Of a stretch of DNA of 56,671 bases, positions 25,538-33,307 are shown one piece after another. The DNA comes from JBKQHQ01 sp052148715 (lineage in GTDB: Bacteria; Pseudomonadota; Alphaproteobacteria; Rhizobiales; Xanthobacteraceae). Both the position numbers and the translations under genes were made by a program. Under the pieces are notes generated by a model. The model saw nothing but the letters and a program-made list of their open reading frames with translations. It ran no database searches and had not been told where the DNA came from. The stretch spans positions 1 to 56,671 of the forward strand of contig JBKQHQ010000101.1 of assembly GCA_052148715.1 (NCBI GenBank), written 5' to 3'. The stretch's first letter is position 1; each line of letters opens with the position of its first letter.

Positions 25538-27592
25538 ATGTTCAAGTCCACGCGTTTTCAGATCGTCCTTCTGTCGGCAACTGCCTCGGTCCTTTCCTGC
25601 AGCATGGCAGGTGCCCAACCGAAGCTTGCGCCGCAACCGCCGCGGCAGCTAGCCTCGGTCGCGCCGGCCCCGGCGCGATCGAGCCCCTTGCTCACGGCTA
25701 TCACGCTTGCCGACATCGGCTTTGGCAACGGACTGCGGTTCGCCAATCTGGGCGGCCGCCGCGAGGTGTTCGTGCCGCTGCCGCAAGGAGCCGATGCAAC
25801 GGCGGATGAGCTCGTGCTCGTGCTGGACGATGTCAGCGCCCATGAGGCGCGGCGCAACCTTGCCGTCATGGTCAACGACCGGGTCGTGAGCGCGATCAGC
25901 CTCGATGGGCACAGCATGGCGCGGGCGGTGCGGGTGCCGCTCGCGAAAACCAAGGCCAAGGACGGGTTCCTCAAGCTCACTTTCGTCTATTCCGGGGCGG
26001 CGACCCAAGACCGCTGCATCGACGTGCGCGCCATTGGCGACGGTCTGGTGATCCGTCCGGAATCGGCGCTCGAGGTGGACGTCGGTCCAACAGCCGCGCT
26101 CGACGTGACGACGACGGTGGCGCTGATGCCACGCGAGGTGTCGATCCTGCTGCCCGGCCGGCGCTTGTCCTCCGCGGAAATCGCCGCGGCCCTGACCGTC
26201 GCGCGGTCGCTCGCCGTCTCGGGGCGGCGAGCGACCTTCGTTCAGGGTGCCGCGCCACCGGAGCTCAGCAAGGCAGGCGAAACCCGTCACTGGATTCGCG
26301 GTCTTGTCATCGTCGGTCAGATCGACGACGCCGTCGGGCTGATCGACGCGCCGTTGGCCGTCTTGGCCGGCCCAGTCCAAACACTTGGAACGATCGCCGC
26401 GGTCCGGGTCGGGGGGATGCCGGCCTTGCTGGTGTCCGACGTCGCCGCCGCGCGGGCCGCGGGATTGCTCGCGAGCACATCGCTTGCCGCAACGCGCGGC
26501 CTGCCCGCCGCAACCGTCGGAGATTCCGGGGCGCCGCAGCTGCCGACCGATCGTGTTAGCTTCGATCAGTTGGGCGTTCCACCGGTCGAGGCTGACGTCT
26601 TCGGCCGTGCCGACCTCGAGCTCGCGCTCAACACGCGCGATCTGCCGGCCGGCCGGCAGCCGGAGCGCCTCCTGCTCGACCTCATGATTGCGCCCGACGG
26701 TGATGGTGATCGGGCGGTGATCAGCGCCTACGTGAACGAGCAGTTGCTCGGCAGCAAGCTCGCCGCGATCGGAGATACCACGCATATGGACTTGGAGCTG
26801 CCGAGCGGTCTCGTCGGAACGTCGCTCAACGTCCGCGCCCTGGTGCAAAGGCGCAGCGCCCTGGGCGATTGCCGTTTCGAGCCGCAAGGCTACCCGGCCC
26901 GTATCCTCGGCTCGAGCGGCTTGGTGCTCGCGGCCGCCAATGCGCGCGCGAGCGACTTCTCCGACCTCGCCGCCCATTGGATGGACGGCGTCGAAATCCT
27001 GCTGCCGGAAGCAACGGCCGACAGGCCGTTGTCGGTCATCGGCTCGGTCGCCGAATTTCTAAACGCGATTTCGCCGGTGCGGTCGAAGATCTCCGTCAGC
27101 CTCGTGCCCGCTAACAAGACGCCGACCCCGAGCGCCCCTTTCCTTGCCGTCGGCGACGTAGCACCGCTCGGCGTCGCGCCGAGAGTCCGGTTCGACCGCG
27201 GGCGGGTGGCGGTCGCCGATCTTTCCGGCCGTACCCTGCTCGACCTCGGCGGCTTCGCCGCCGGCGCCGTAGCGCAAGTCGTGACCGCCGGCGAGCTTCC
27301 CGGGATTTGGATCAAGTCGCTCGCCAGTGACGGCTCGCTGCAGACCCCTTCCGATCTTCGGCTCGATCACGGTGATGTCGCGTTCCTCGACCGCACCGGC
27401 GTCGCGCTGGCGATGTCGACCGAGCGCGACACGCTGGTCAAGATCTCCTACCCCGAGCAAGTGTCCTGGCTGACGATTGCCGACCGCTTTCGCCCGTGGA
27501 TCATCGGCGGCCTTTGGCTGATGGGGACGGTCATGTTCCTGTTCGGGCTGCAGCGGCTGCTGCATCGGCGACAAGAAGCGGTCGGGGAATAG
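25538..27592 (+). CDS. BcsB-like periplasmic subunit of a glycan synthase
   Basis: A 684-residue protein with a signal peptide (residues 1-22, SCSMAGAQ), a large periplasmic region and one C-terminal transmembrane helix (about 652-672) followed by a short basic tail. This is the layout of BcsB, the periplasmic partner of cellulose synthase, with alternating jelly-roll carbohydrate-binding and flavodoxin-like domains; strands such as DRCIDVRAIGDGLVI and the mid-protein 'LPTDRVSFDQLG' segment are BcsB-like. The ATG at 25538 is preferred to an overlapping TTG at 25523. It directly precedes the GT2 synthase (9-bp gap). Sequence is divergent from enteric BcsB, so the glycan need not be cellulose. 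Confidence 0.8.
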   Translation: MFKSTRFQIVLLSATASVLSCSMAGAQPKLAPQPPRQLASVAPAPARSSPLLTAITLADIGFGNGLRFANLGGRREVFVPLPQGADATADELVLVLDDVSAHEARRNLAVMVNDRVVSAISLDGHSMARAVRVPLAKTKAKDGFLKLTFVYSGAATQDRCIDVRAIGDGLVIRPESALEVDVGPTAALDVTTTVALMPREVSILLPGRRLSSAEIAAALTVARSLAVSGRRATFVQGAAPPELSKAGETRHWIRGLVIVGQIDDAVGLIDAPLAVLAGPVQTLGTIAAVRVGGMPALLVSDVAAARAAGLLASTSLAATRGLPAATVGDSGAPQLPTDRVSFDQLGVPPVEADVFGRADLELALNTRDLPAGRQPERLLLDLMIAPDGDGDRAVISAYVNEQLLGSKLAAIGDTTHMDLELPSGLVGTSLNVRALVQRRSALGDCRFEPQGYPARILGSSGLVLAAANARASDFSDLAAHWMDGVEILLPEATADRPLSVIGSVAEFLNAISPVRSKISVSLVPANKTPTPSAPFLAVGDVAPLGVAPRVRFDRGRVAVADLSGRTLLDLGGFAAGAVAQVVTAGELPGIWIKSLASDGSLQTPSDLRLDHGDVAFLDRTGVALAMSTERDTLVKISYPEQVSWLTIADRFRPWIIGGLWLMGTVMFLFGLQRLLHRRQEAVGE

Positions 27593-27600
27593 CCGCGCGC

Positions 27601-29481
27601 ATGCGGCCGCTCCCGCCCTCCGACCGCGCGCTCGGTGATCTGCTGATCGCCCGAGAGATCCTTACCCTCGATCAGCTCGATGAGGTCGTGCATCTCGCCG
27701 AGACTTGGGAGGTGCGGCTGGGCGACGCCATCCTTTCGCGCAACTGGCTCGATCCGCGGCTCTATTACCAAGGCATCGCCGTGTATTTCGACCTGCCGTT
27801 CGTCAATCTGATCGAGCGGCCGCCCGATCCGACCTTGCTGGTCGCGGCCGACGCCGACTTCTATGCCGGACGGCTGATGCTCCCCTGGTCGCGCCAGGAC
27901 GGCACGATGCTCATCGCCACCGCCGATCCGGGGCCGGAGACGGTCCTGGCGGCCCGTCAGCGCTGGGGAGCCGCGATCGGCTTCGTGGTGGTGTCGAAGT
28001 TCGACATCATCTGGGCGGTGCAGACCGCGTTCGATGACGCATTGTCCGAACGCGCGGTCTTTGAGCTTGCGCAGCTCGACCCGGAAATGTCCGCCCGCCA
28101 GGTGGTGACGCCCGGCCAGGTCATCTTCGGCTACGCGCTCCTGAGTGCGTTGCTGTTAGGCCTTGCGGTCGCGCCGATGACGACGCTGATCGTGGTGAAC
28201 ATCGCCATGGGCGTCTTCTATCTCGGTAATTTCCTACTCAAGGGGATTCTGATCTCGATCGGCGGCGGACGCTCCGCCGACATCGACGATGAGATAGCTA
28301 TCGCCGCCCGCCAGCTGCGCGACGAGGAGTTGCCCGTTTTCACCGTGCTCGTGCCGATGTTCCGCGAGCCCGAGTCGCTGCCGAACCTCGCGGCGGCGTT
28401 GCGGCGCCTCGACTATCCGCTCGGCAAGCTCGACATCAAACTCGTCCTCGAATCCGGCGACCAAGCAACGATTGACGTGGCGCGAACGCTCGGGCTGGAG
28501 GGCGTATTCGAGATCATCCTGGTGCCTCCATCGCAGCCGCAGACCAAGCCGAAGGCCTGCAATTATGCGCTTCGCTTCGCGCGCGGCGAATTTTTGGTGA
28601 TCTACGACGCCGAGGACCGGCCGGAGCCCGATCAGTTGCGCAAGGTTGTGGCGACTTTCCGCCGCTCACCGGCCCGTACCGCGTGCCTGCAATGCCGCCT
28701 CAACTATTACAACGCCGAGGAGAACTGGCTCACCCGCATGTTCACCCTCGACTATTCGCTTTGGTTCGATCAGATGTTGCCGGGATTGGAGCGCCTCGGC
28801 ATCCCGATCCCGCTCGGCGGAACCTCGAACCATTTCAAGATCGAGGTTCTGCGCGAGCTGCACGGATGGGATCCTTTCAACGTGACCGAGGACGCCGATC
28901 TCGGCATCCGCCTCGCGCAGAAAGGCTACCGCGTTTCGGTCGTCGACTCGACGACCTTCGAGGAGGCGAGTTGCCATGTCGGCAACTGGATCCGGCAGCG
29001 GTCGCGTTGGATCAAGGGTTATATGCAGACGTTGCTGGTGCACACGCGCCGCCCTTTCCACCTTATCCGTACCGTCGGTCCGCTCGGCTTTCTCGGCTTC
29101 GTGTTCTTCATCGGCGGCACGGTGGCCGCCGGCCTGCTCAATCCGATCTTCTGGTTGCTGTATCTCCTTTGGCTGACGGCACTCTCGAGCGGATTCGATC
29201 CGATGTTTCCGCGGCTGCTGCTGTTCCTCAGCCTATTCAATCTCCTCGCCGGCAACGGTGCCTTCATCTATCTCAGCATGCTGGCGCCGATCCGGCGCGG
29301 TCTGCTCGGGCTCGTCCCCTTCAGTCTCACCGTGTTCGGGTACTGGGCGCTAACGTCGATCGCGGCCTACAAGGGACTGTGGCAGCTCATCCACAATCCC
29401 TTCTATTGGGAGAAGACCCAGCACGGCGTATCGCGGCACGAGGCCGCAAATCTCCCTGAGGTCCAGGAAGCAACGCCGTGA
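27601..29481 (+). CDS. MshEN-like domain fused to a processive GT2 glycan synthase
   Basis: A 626-residue inner-membrane enzyme. Residues 9-70 form an MshEN/GspE-N-like domain with two tandem LG-containing helical motifs (ALGDLLIAREILTLDQL, RLGDAILSRNWLDPRL); in other proteins this domain binds c-di-GMP. Two transmembrane helices (about 176-222) lead to a cellulose-synthase-like GT2 domain: D336 and D339 (YDAED), T429-E430-D431 (TED) and Q466-R469-W470 (QRSRW), all needed for processive beta-glycan synthesis. Four further helices (about 485-600) form the channel. Unlike BcsA there is no PilZ domain; the N-terminal domain may replace it. Start ATG 27601; the TTG further up would overlap the BcsB-like gene. 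Confidence 0.9.
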   Translation: MRPLPPSDRALGDLLIAREILTLDQLDEVVHLAETWEVRLGDAILSRNWLDPRLYYQGIAVYFDLPFVNLIERPPDPTLLVAADADFYAGRLMLPWSRQDGTMLIATADPGPETVLAARQRWGAAIGFVVVSKFDIIWAVQTAFDDALSERAVFELAQLDPEMSARQVVTPGQVIFGYALLSALLLGLAVAPMTTLIVVNIAMGVFYLGNFLLKGILISIGGGRSADIDDEIAIAARQLRDEELPVFTVLVPMFREPESLPNLAAALRRLDYPLGKLDIKLVLESGDQATIDVARTLGLEGVFEIILVPPSQPQTKPKACNYALRFARGEFLVIYDAEDRPEPDQLRKVVATFRRSPARTACLQCRLNYYNAEENWLTRMFTLDYSLWFDQMLPGLERLGIPIPLGGTSNHFKIEVLRELHGWDPFNVTEDADLGIRLAQKGYRVSVVDSTTFEEASCHVGNWIRQRSRWIKGYMQTLLVHTRRPFHLIRTVGPLGFLGFVFFIGGTVAAGLLNPIFWLLYLLWLTALSSGFDPMFPRLLLFLSLFNLLAGNGAFIYLSMLAPIRRGLLGLVPFSLTVFGYWALTSIAAYKGLWQLIHNPFYWEKTQHGVSRHEAANLPEVQEATP

Positions 29482-30968
29482 GCCGACTGCTTCCAACCGC
29501 GGCGCTCACGACGCTGACCGCCATCTTGGCGCTGCTGATCGCCGCCTATGCGGTCCGCGTTGGTGTCGTGGCCGACGACACCGTGCGATTATGGGCCGGC
29601 GCGAGCGCGGCGGGCGGCGGCGAAGTGCCAATCGGGCGCATCGTTTCCGCCTACCCGAGCGTCCCATTCCTCGCCACGACGCTGATCTCGTTCCTGACGC
29701 CCAACGGCAGCCCGGCGCCGGCGCTGCTGGCCGCGGCGCTGCTCGGATTGATGACCCGATTGTGGTTCGTTAGGTTGCGCGGCGTCGGCCTGCCCGGCCT
29801 TTACGCCGGACTGGCCACGCTGCTGCTCGCCCTGCATCCGGCCCTGCTGCGCGCGGTCGCCGATGGGCCGGCGGACATGTTTCTCGCCCTCTTCCTCTTC
29901 CTGATGGCGCGGGCGCTTTACGATCTGCGCGCGCGCACCCAGACCTCGGAGGTCATGGCGGTCGGGGTCACGCTGCTGGGCGTCGCCTTCTCCCATCCGA
30001 TGGGGGCGGCCTTCGCCGTGGCGGCGATCCCGTTTCTGATACTCGCGGTGCCCCCGGTGCTGGCGCGCTCGGCTTTCAGCGTGGTCGCGCCGCTGATCTT
30101 TCCGACGATCTTCGCGGCCTTGGCCTTTGTCTACGTCGCTTGGGTTTTTCCGGGCAGCGGCTGGAGCATCTTTGGTGCGCCGGCTGAAAGTCTCGTCGCT
30201 TGGAGCGCGGTCGTCGCGCGCAGATTCGGCGAGGGATTGACCGGCTCGCTAGCGCTCGACACCGCGCTCGGCGTTTTGCTGGCGCTCGTGCTCGGCGCTC
30301 CCGTGGCGGCGTTTGCGACCGTGTGGGTACGGCAGCGGCGCCCGCTGGTGATGCCCCCACTGGTCTTTGCTGCAGCGGCCGTGGCGGCGGCGATCCTGGC
30401 CGTCGCCACGGGTCTATTCGGCGATCCGACCGCTGTGACCGTTGCGGCACCGGCGCTTGCTGCCGCCGCTGTCATGCGCGTACCCCTCGCTCACGCGCGC
30501 GAGAGTTTGCCGCGCGTCATGGCCCTGTTGGTGCTGGGATGGCTGGGCGGCGTCGTAGGCCTCGCCCTGATCAATCCCGCGACCGTGACCCGCTTCCGCA
30601 CGCTACTCGACGGCGGCACGGACCCCGAGCGGAGCGACGCACTCGCCCTGGGTGGCGCCACGTCGGGCCGCAACGGCGTTCTGGTGGACAGCGACAACGC
30701 ACCGGCGGTGGTGCTCGGGCGCGAAGCCCCCCACGGTTTGTTTGGTCCCTCGAACGAGGCCTTCGCGCTGACCTTGCTGTTCGGCCGGATCGGAGCGCCC
30801 TTCGTGGCGGTGCCCGACCCGCGCAGCATGAGCGGGCAAAACGACAAGCTGAACCGCGCGTTCCCCGGGCTCTACCGGCAGGGGCCGTCCGGTTATCAAC
30901 TCATATACCACAACAATACTTGGAAGTTGTTCGAGCGATCGGAGCCAAAGCAACTTTACGGACATTAA
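29478..30968 (+). CDS. Polytopic membrane protein, PMT/ArnT-like
   Basis: A 496-residue membrane protein with about ten transmembrane helices across residues 8-370 and a soluble C-terminal domain of about 110 residues (371-496). The GTG start overlaps the stop of the synthase by 4 bp, so the two are translationally coupled. The loop structure and a periplasmic tail recall GT-C-fold glycosyltransferases such as ArnT or PMT, but the expected acidic catalytic residues in the first loop (VADDTVRLW, with a DD pair near residue 32) are only suggestive. It may modify the glycan, flip a lipid-linked donor or help the synthase. Not recognised with certainty. Confidence 0.75.
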   Translation: MSRLLPTAALTTLTAILALLIAAYAVRVGVVADDTVRLWAGASAAGGGEVPIGRIVSAYPSVPFLATTLISFLTPNGSPAPALLAAALLGLMTRLWFVRLRGVGLPGLYAGLATLLLALHPALLRAVADGPADMFLALFLFLMARALYDLRARTQTSEVMAVGVTLLGVAFSHPMGAAFAVAAIPFLILAVPPVLARSAFSVVAPLIFPTIFAALAFVYVAWVFPGSGWSIFGAPAESLVAWSAVVARRFGEGLTGSLALDTALGVLLALVLGAPVAAFATVWVRQRRPLVMPPLVFAAAAVAAAILAVATGLFGDPTAVTVAAPALAAAAVMRVPLAHARESLPRVMALLVLGWLGGVVGLALINPATVTRFRTLLDGGTDPERSDALALGGATSGRNGVLVDSDNAPAVVLGREAPHGLFGPSNEAFALTLLFGRIGAPFVAVPDPRSMSGQNDKLNRAFPGLYRQGPSGYQLIYHNNTWKLFERSEPKQLYGH

Positions 30969-31027
30969 TATTATTGGTCGCATGATGACCTGGGCGAGTG
31001 AAGTAAGTAGAAATCCCGAGGACGCCA

Positions 31028-31993
31028 ATGAGAATACTGGTGGTCGACGATTCGGAAGATGCGCGTGATCTGACCGAAGGCGCCCTGCACTCGGCGGGGT
31101 ACGAGGACGTCATTTCCGTCCCCTCCGCGTGGGAGGCGATCAAAATCCTCGACGTCGGCCGCACCACCGACGACCAGCCGAGCGTCGATATCGTGCTGCT
31201 CGACATCGTGATGCCGGAGATGGACGGCATCGAAGCTTGCGCCCGCATCCGCAGCGATCCCCGCTATGCGGATATCCCGATCCTCATGGTCACGTCGCTC
31301 GATGACATGGAGAGCCTGTCGAACGCCTTCGTCGCCGGCGCGTCCGATTACGTCACCAAGCCGGTCAACCGCATCGAGCTCGTGGCGCGCGTGCGCGCGG
31401 CCCTCAAGCTCAAGTCCGAGCTCGAGCGGCGCCAGGCGCGCGAGCGCGAGTTGCTCGCTTTCCTGTCGACCTGGGGCGACCGCCGCGCCACGCTCTGGAT
31501 CGATGAGGCCACCGGGCTGTTCGTAGGCGAAGTCGCCGAGGCCTATCTGATGACGGGAACGAAATATCAGAACGACAACATGATCTCGATCCTCGCGCTC
31601 GCCCTCGACCGGTTCGATGCATTCCGCTCGGCACACGGCGAGGACGCGTCGCGCAATGTGCTGGGCGAGGTCGCGCATGCGGTGCGCGGGATCGTGGCGA
31701 AGATTGGGATCATCGCGGCGGCCTACCGCAACGGCCTGATCGTCCTCGTCGCGCCGGAAGTCGATCCGGGCGCGGCCTGCCAGCTGGGCGAAACGCTGCG
31801 TAACAGCGTGGCCCGGCTCAAGCTGAAGAACGGGGAAGCCATCGCGTCCGACTACATGACCGCCAGCGTCTCAGCGGTGAGCGGCACCGTGCGCCGCGGG
31901 CCCGATCGGGCGCATCTGCTCACGCAAGCGATCGCGACGGTCCAGAAGGCCGCCGAGGCAGGCGGCAACCGGCTGTTGGCCGTCACGGTGTGA
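31028..31993 (+). CDS. Response regulator with degenerate GGDEF domain
   Basis: A 321-residue protein with an intact receiver (residues 1-125; D7/D8, acceptor D59 in VLLDIVMPEMDG, TKPV Lys) joined by a coiled linker to a GGDEF-fold domain (about 150-320). The active-site loop, normally RxGGDEF, reads AAYRNGLI, so cyclase activity is very unlikely; the fold may act as a c-di-GMP or GTP sensor, or a dimerisation unit. GAGGA precedes the ATG at 31028. In the polysaccharide cluster it may couple the phosphorelay (Hpt at 25170) to synthase activity. Confidence 0.85.
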   Translation: MRILVVDDSEDARDLTEGALHSAGYEDVISVPSAWEAIKILDVGRTTDDQPSVDIVLLDIVMPEMDGIEACARIRSDPRYADIPILMVTSLDDMESLSNAFVAGASDYVTKPVNRIELVARVRAALKLKSELERRQARERELLAFLSTWGDRRATLWIDEATGLFVGEVAEAYLMTGTKYQNDNMISILALALDRFDAFRSAHGEDASRNVLGEVAHAVRGIVAKIGIIAAAYRNGLIVLVAPEVDPGAACQLGETLRNSVARLKLKNGEAIASDYMTASVSAVSGTVRRGPDRAHLLTQAIATVQKAAEAGGNRLLAVTV

Positions 31994-32059
31994 GAAGGCG
32001 GCCGGGCGTGAGGCAAGAGCGTTCAGTTGGGTTGCGTTGCGTATCGATTGGAGTAGCGC

Positions 32060-32866
32060 GTGTCGAACAGAGATCGCTTCACGATCGGGCTCTGCATTGG
32101 GCTTGGTCTCCTCGCGCCGCCGCGTACGGCATGGGCTGGCGCTTGGACCCTCGATGCCGGATCAGGCCAAGTCATCGCGAGCGGCCTCGCCAGCAGCTCC
32201 ACTGAAATCTTCGACGCCTCTCGGCAGTTGCAACCGACGCCGCGCTACAACAAGCTCGAAGCCGAGGCCCTCATCGAATACGGGCTCACCGACCTCCTCA
32301 CCGTCATGGTGGGGCCGGGTCTCCAGCACATCGACATCGCCCCGCCTTTCAGCGCCGACCGCAGCGGTCTCGGCTACACCGAGTTCGGCGGACGTTACCG
32401 GCTGCTGCAAGTCGACTCATGGGTGATCTCCGGCCAGGTTCTCGTGCGTGTGCCCGGCACCTTCGACGACACCAACCCGGCGGCGATCGGCTATACCGAT
32501 GTCCAAACCGACGTCCGCGCTCTGATCGGGCGCAGCTTCTCGGTCGGCAAGATGCCGGCCTTCGTCGATCTGGAGCTCGGGCAACGATTTCGCAGCGCCG
32601 GCGCGCCCGACGAGGTGCGGGCCGACGCCACCTTCGGCATCCAGCCGGCGCCTCGCTGGATGCTGTTGGCGCAGTCGTTCAATGTGATCTCGGAAGGGGC
32701 CGGTACCTGGGGTTTCCCGAGCTACGACTATTACAAGCTCCAGCTCAGCGCGGTGTACGCGCTCACCCCTACCGTGTCGCTTCAGGTCGGCGGCTTCACC
32801 GCCTATTTGGGGCGCAACGCGCTGCAGGAAAACGGCATCGTGCTCGGCGGCTGGTTCAAGTTCTGA
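32060..32866 (+). CDS. Outer-membrane beta-barrel protein
   Basis: A 268-residue exported protein with GTG start (GGAG upstream), signal peptide ending near residue 26 (RTAWAGAW) and alternating amphipathic strands ending in a terminal Phe (GGWFKF), the outer-membrane targeting signature. It resembles small 'transporter' barrels of Pseudomonadota. At the end of the BcsB/GT2 cluster it may be the export pore for the glycan, replacing the much larger BcsC, although it has no TPR repeats. Its last 50 bases recur at 38481, in front of the glycosidase gene, as part of a direct repeat. Confidence 0.82.
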   Translation: MSNRDRFTIGLCIGLGLLAPPRTAWAGAWTLDAGSGQVIASGLASSSTEIFDASRQLQPTPRYNKLEAEALIEYGLTDLLTVMVGPGLQHIDIAPPFSADRSGLGYTEFGGRYRLLQVDSWVISGQVLVRVPGTFDDTNPAAIGYTDVQTDVRALIGRSFSVGKMPAFVDLELGQRFRSAGAPDEVRADATFGIQPAPRWMLLAQSFNVISEGAGTWGFPSYDYYKLQLSAVYALTPTVSLQVGGFTAYLGRNALQENGIVLGGWFKF

Positions 32867-32884
32867 TCACGGTCGGACGCCGCA
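32831..32884. repeat. Direct repeat copy 1 (3' end of barrel gene)
   Basis: A 54-bp stretch spanning the last codons of the barrel gene and the first bases after its stop. It matches 38481-38534 with three mismatches in the first 30 bases, then one inserted base and one mismatch. It marks the left edge of a 5.6-kb segment that separates the two arms of the polysaccharide locus. Confidence 0.75.
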
Positions 32885-32938
32885 TCGGCCCAAACCTCGA
32901 GCATTGAAACGCCGCTGCACAAAGATGAGATCGCCATC

Positions 32939-33307
32939 GTGAAAGAGTGCCGCTCAACCCCCCGTCAGAAGAGCTTCATTCGAGGGCTTGTGCTTTACAA
33001 TCATCGCCGGCTGAGCAAGGAGTGCATCATACGCGAGTTCAGTCACATCGGTGCGCGACTGGAGTTTACCGCACCGGCCGCACTGCCGGACACTTTTGAG
33101 GTCCATATCCCGAGCAAAAACGAATTCTTTCAAGCACGCGCGACATGGCACAAGGGCAATGACGTCGGCATAGCCTGGACGAATGAGGACGCGCCACATT
33201 CGCCGCTGGAAAGCAATAAGTCGGCCGATCCGCTGGGTGACAGAGTGACCAGGCTCGAGCACGACGTTGCCATGATTCGGAAGCGTCTCGATGCTCTTCA
33301 AAGCTGA
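32939..33307 (+). CDS. Single-domain PilZ-like c-di-GMP effector
   Basis: A 122-residue protein from GTG 32939. Residues 7-85 resemble a PilZ fold: an Arg-rich start (RQKSFIRG), then REFSHIGARLEF in place of the DxSxxG motif, and RATWHKGNDVGIAW at the end. The classical RxxxR spacing is not exact, as is usual for this alphaproteobacterial subgroup, so c-di-GMP binding is likely but not certain. A C-terminal coiled segment (about 100-120) follows. The stop lies 17 bp inside the next gene, a GGDEF-EAL protein, so the two are probably made together as enzyme and receptor. Confidence 0.78.
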   Translation: MKECRSTPRQKSFIRGLVLYNHRRLSKECIIREFSHIGARLEFTAPAALPDTFEVHIPSKNEFFQARATWHKGNDVGIAWTNEDAPHSPLESNKSADPLGDRVTRLEHDVAMIRKRLDALQS

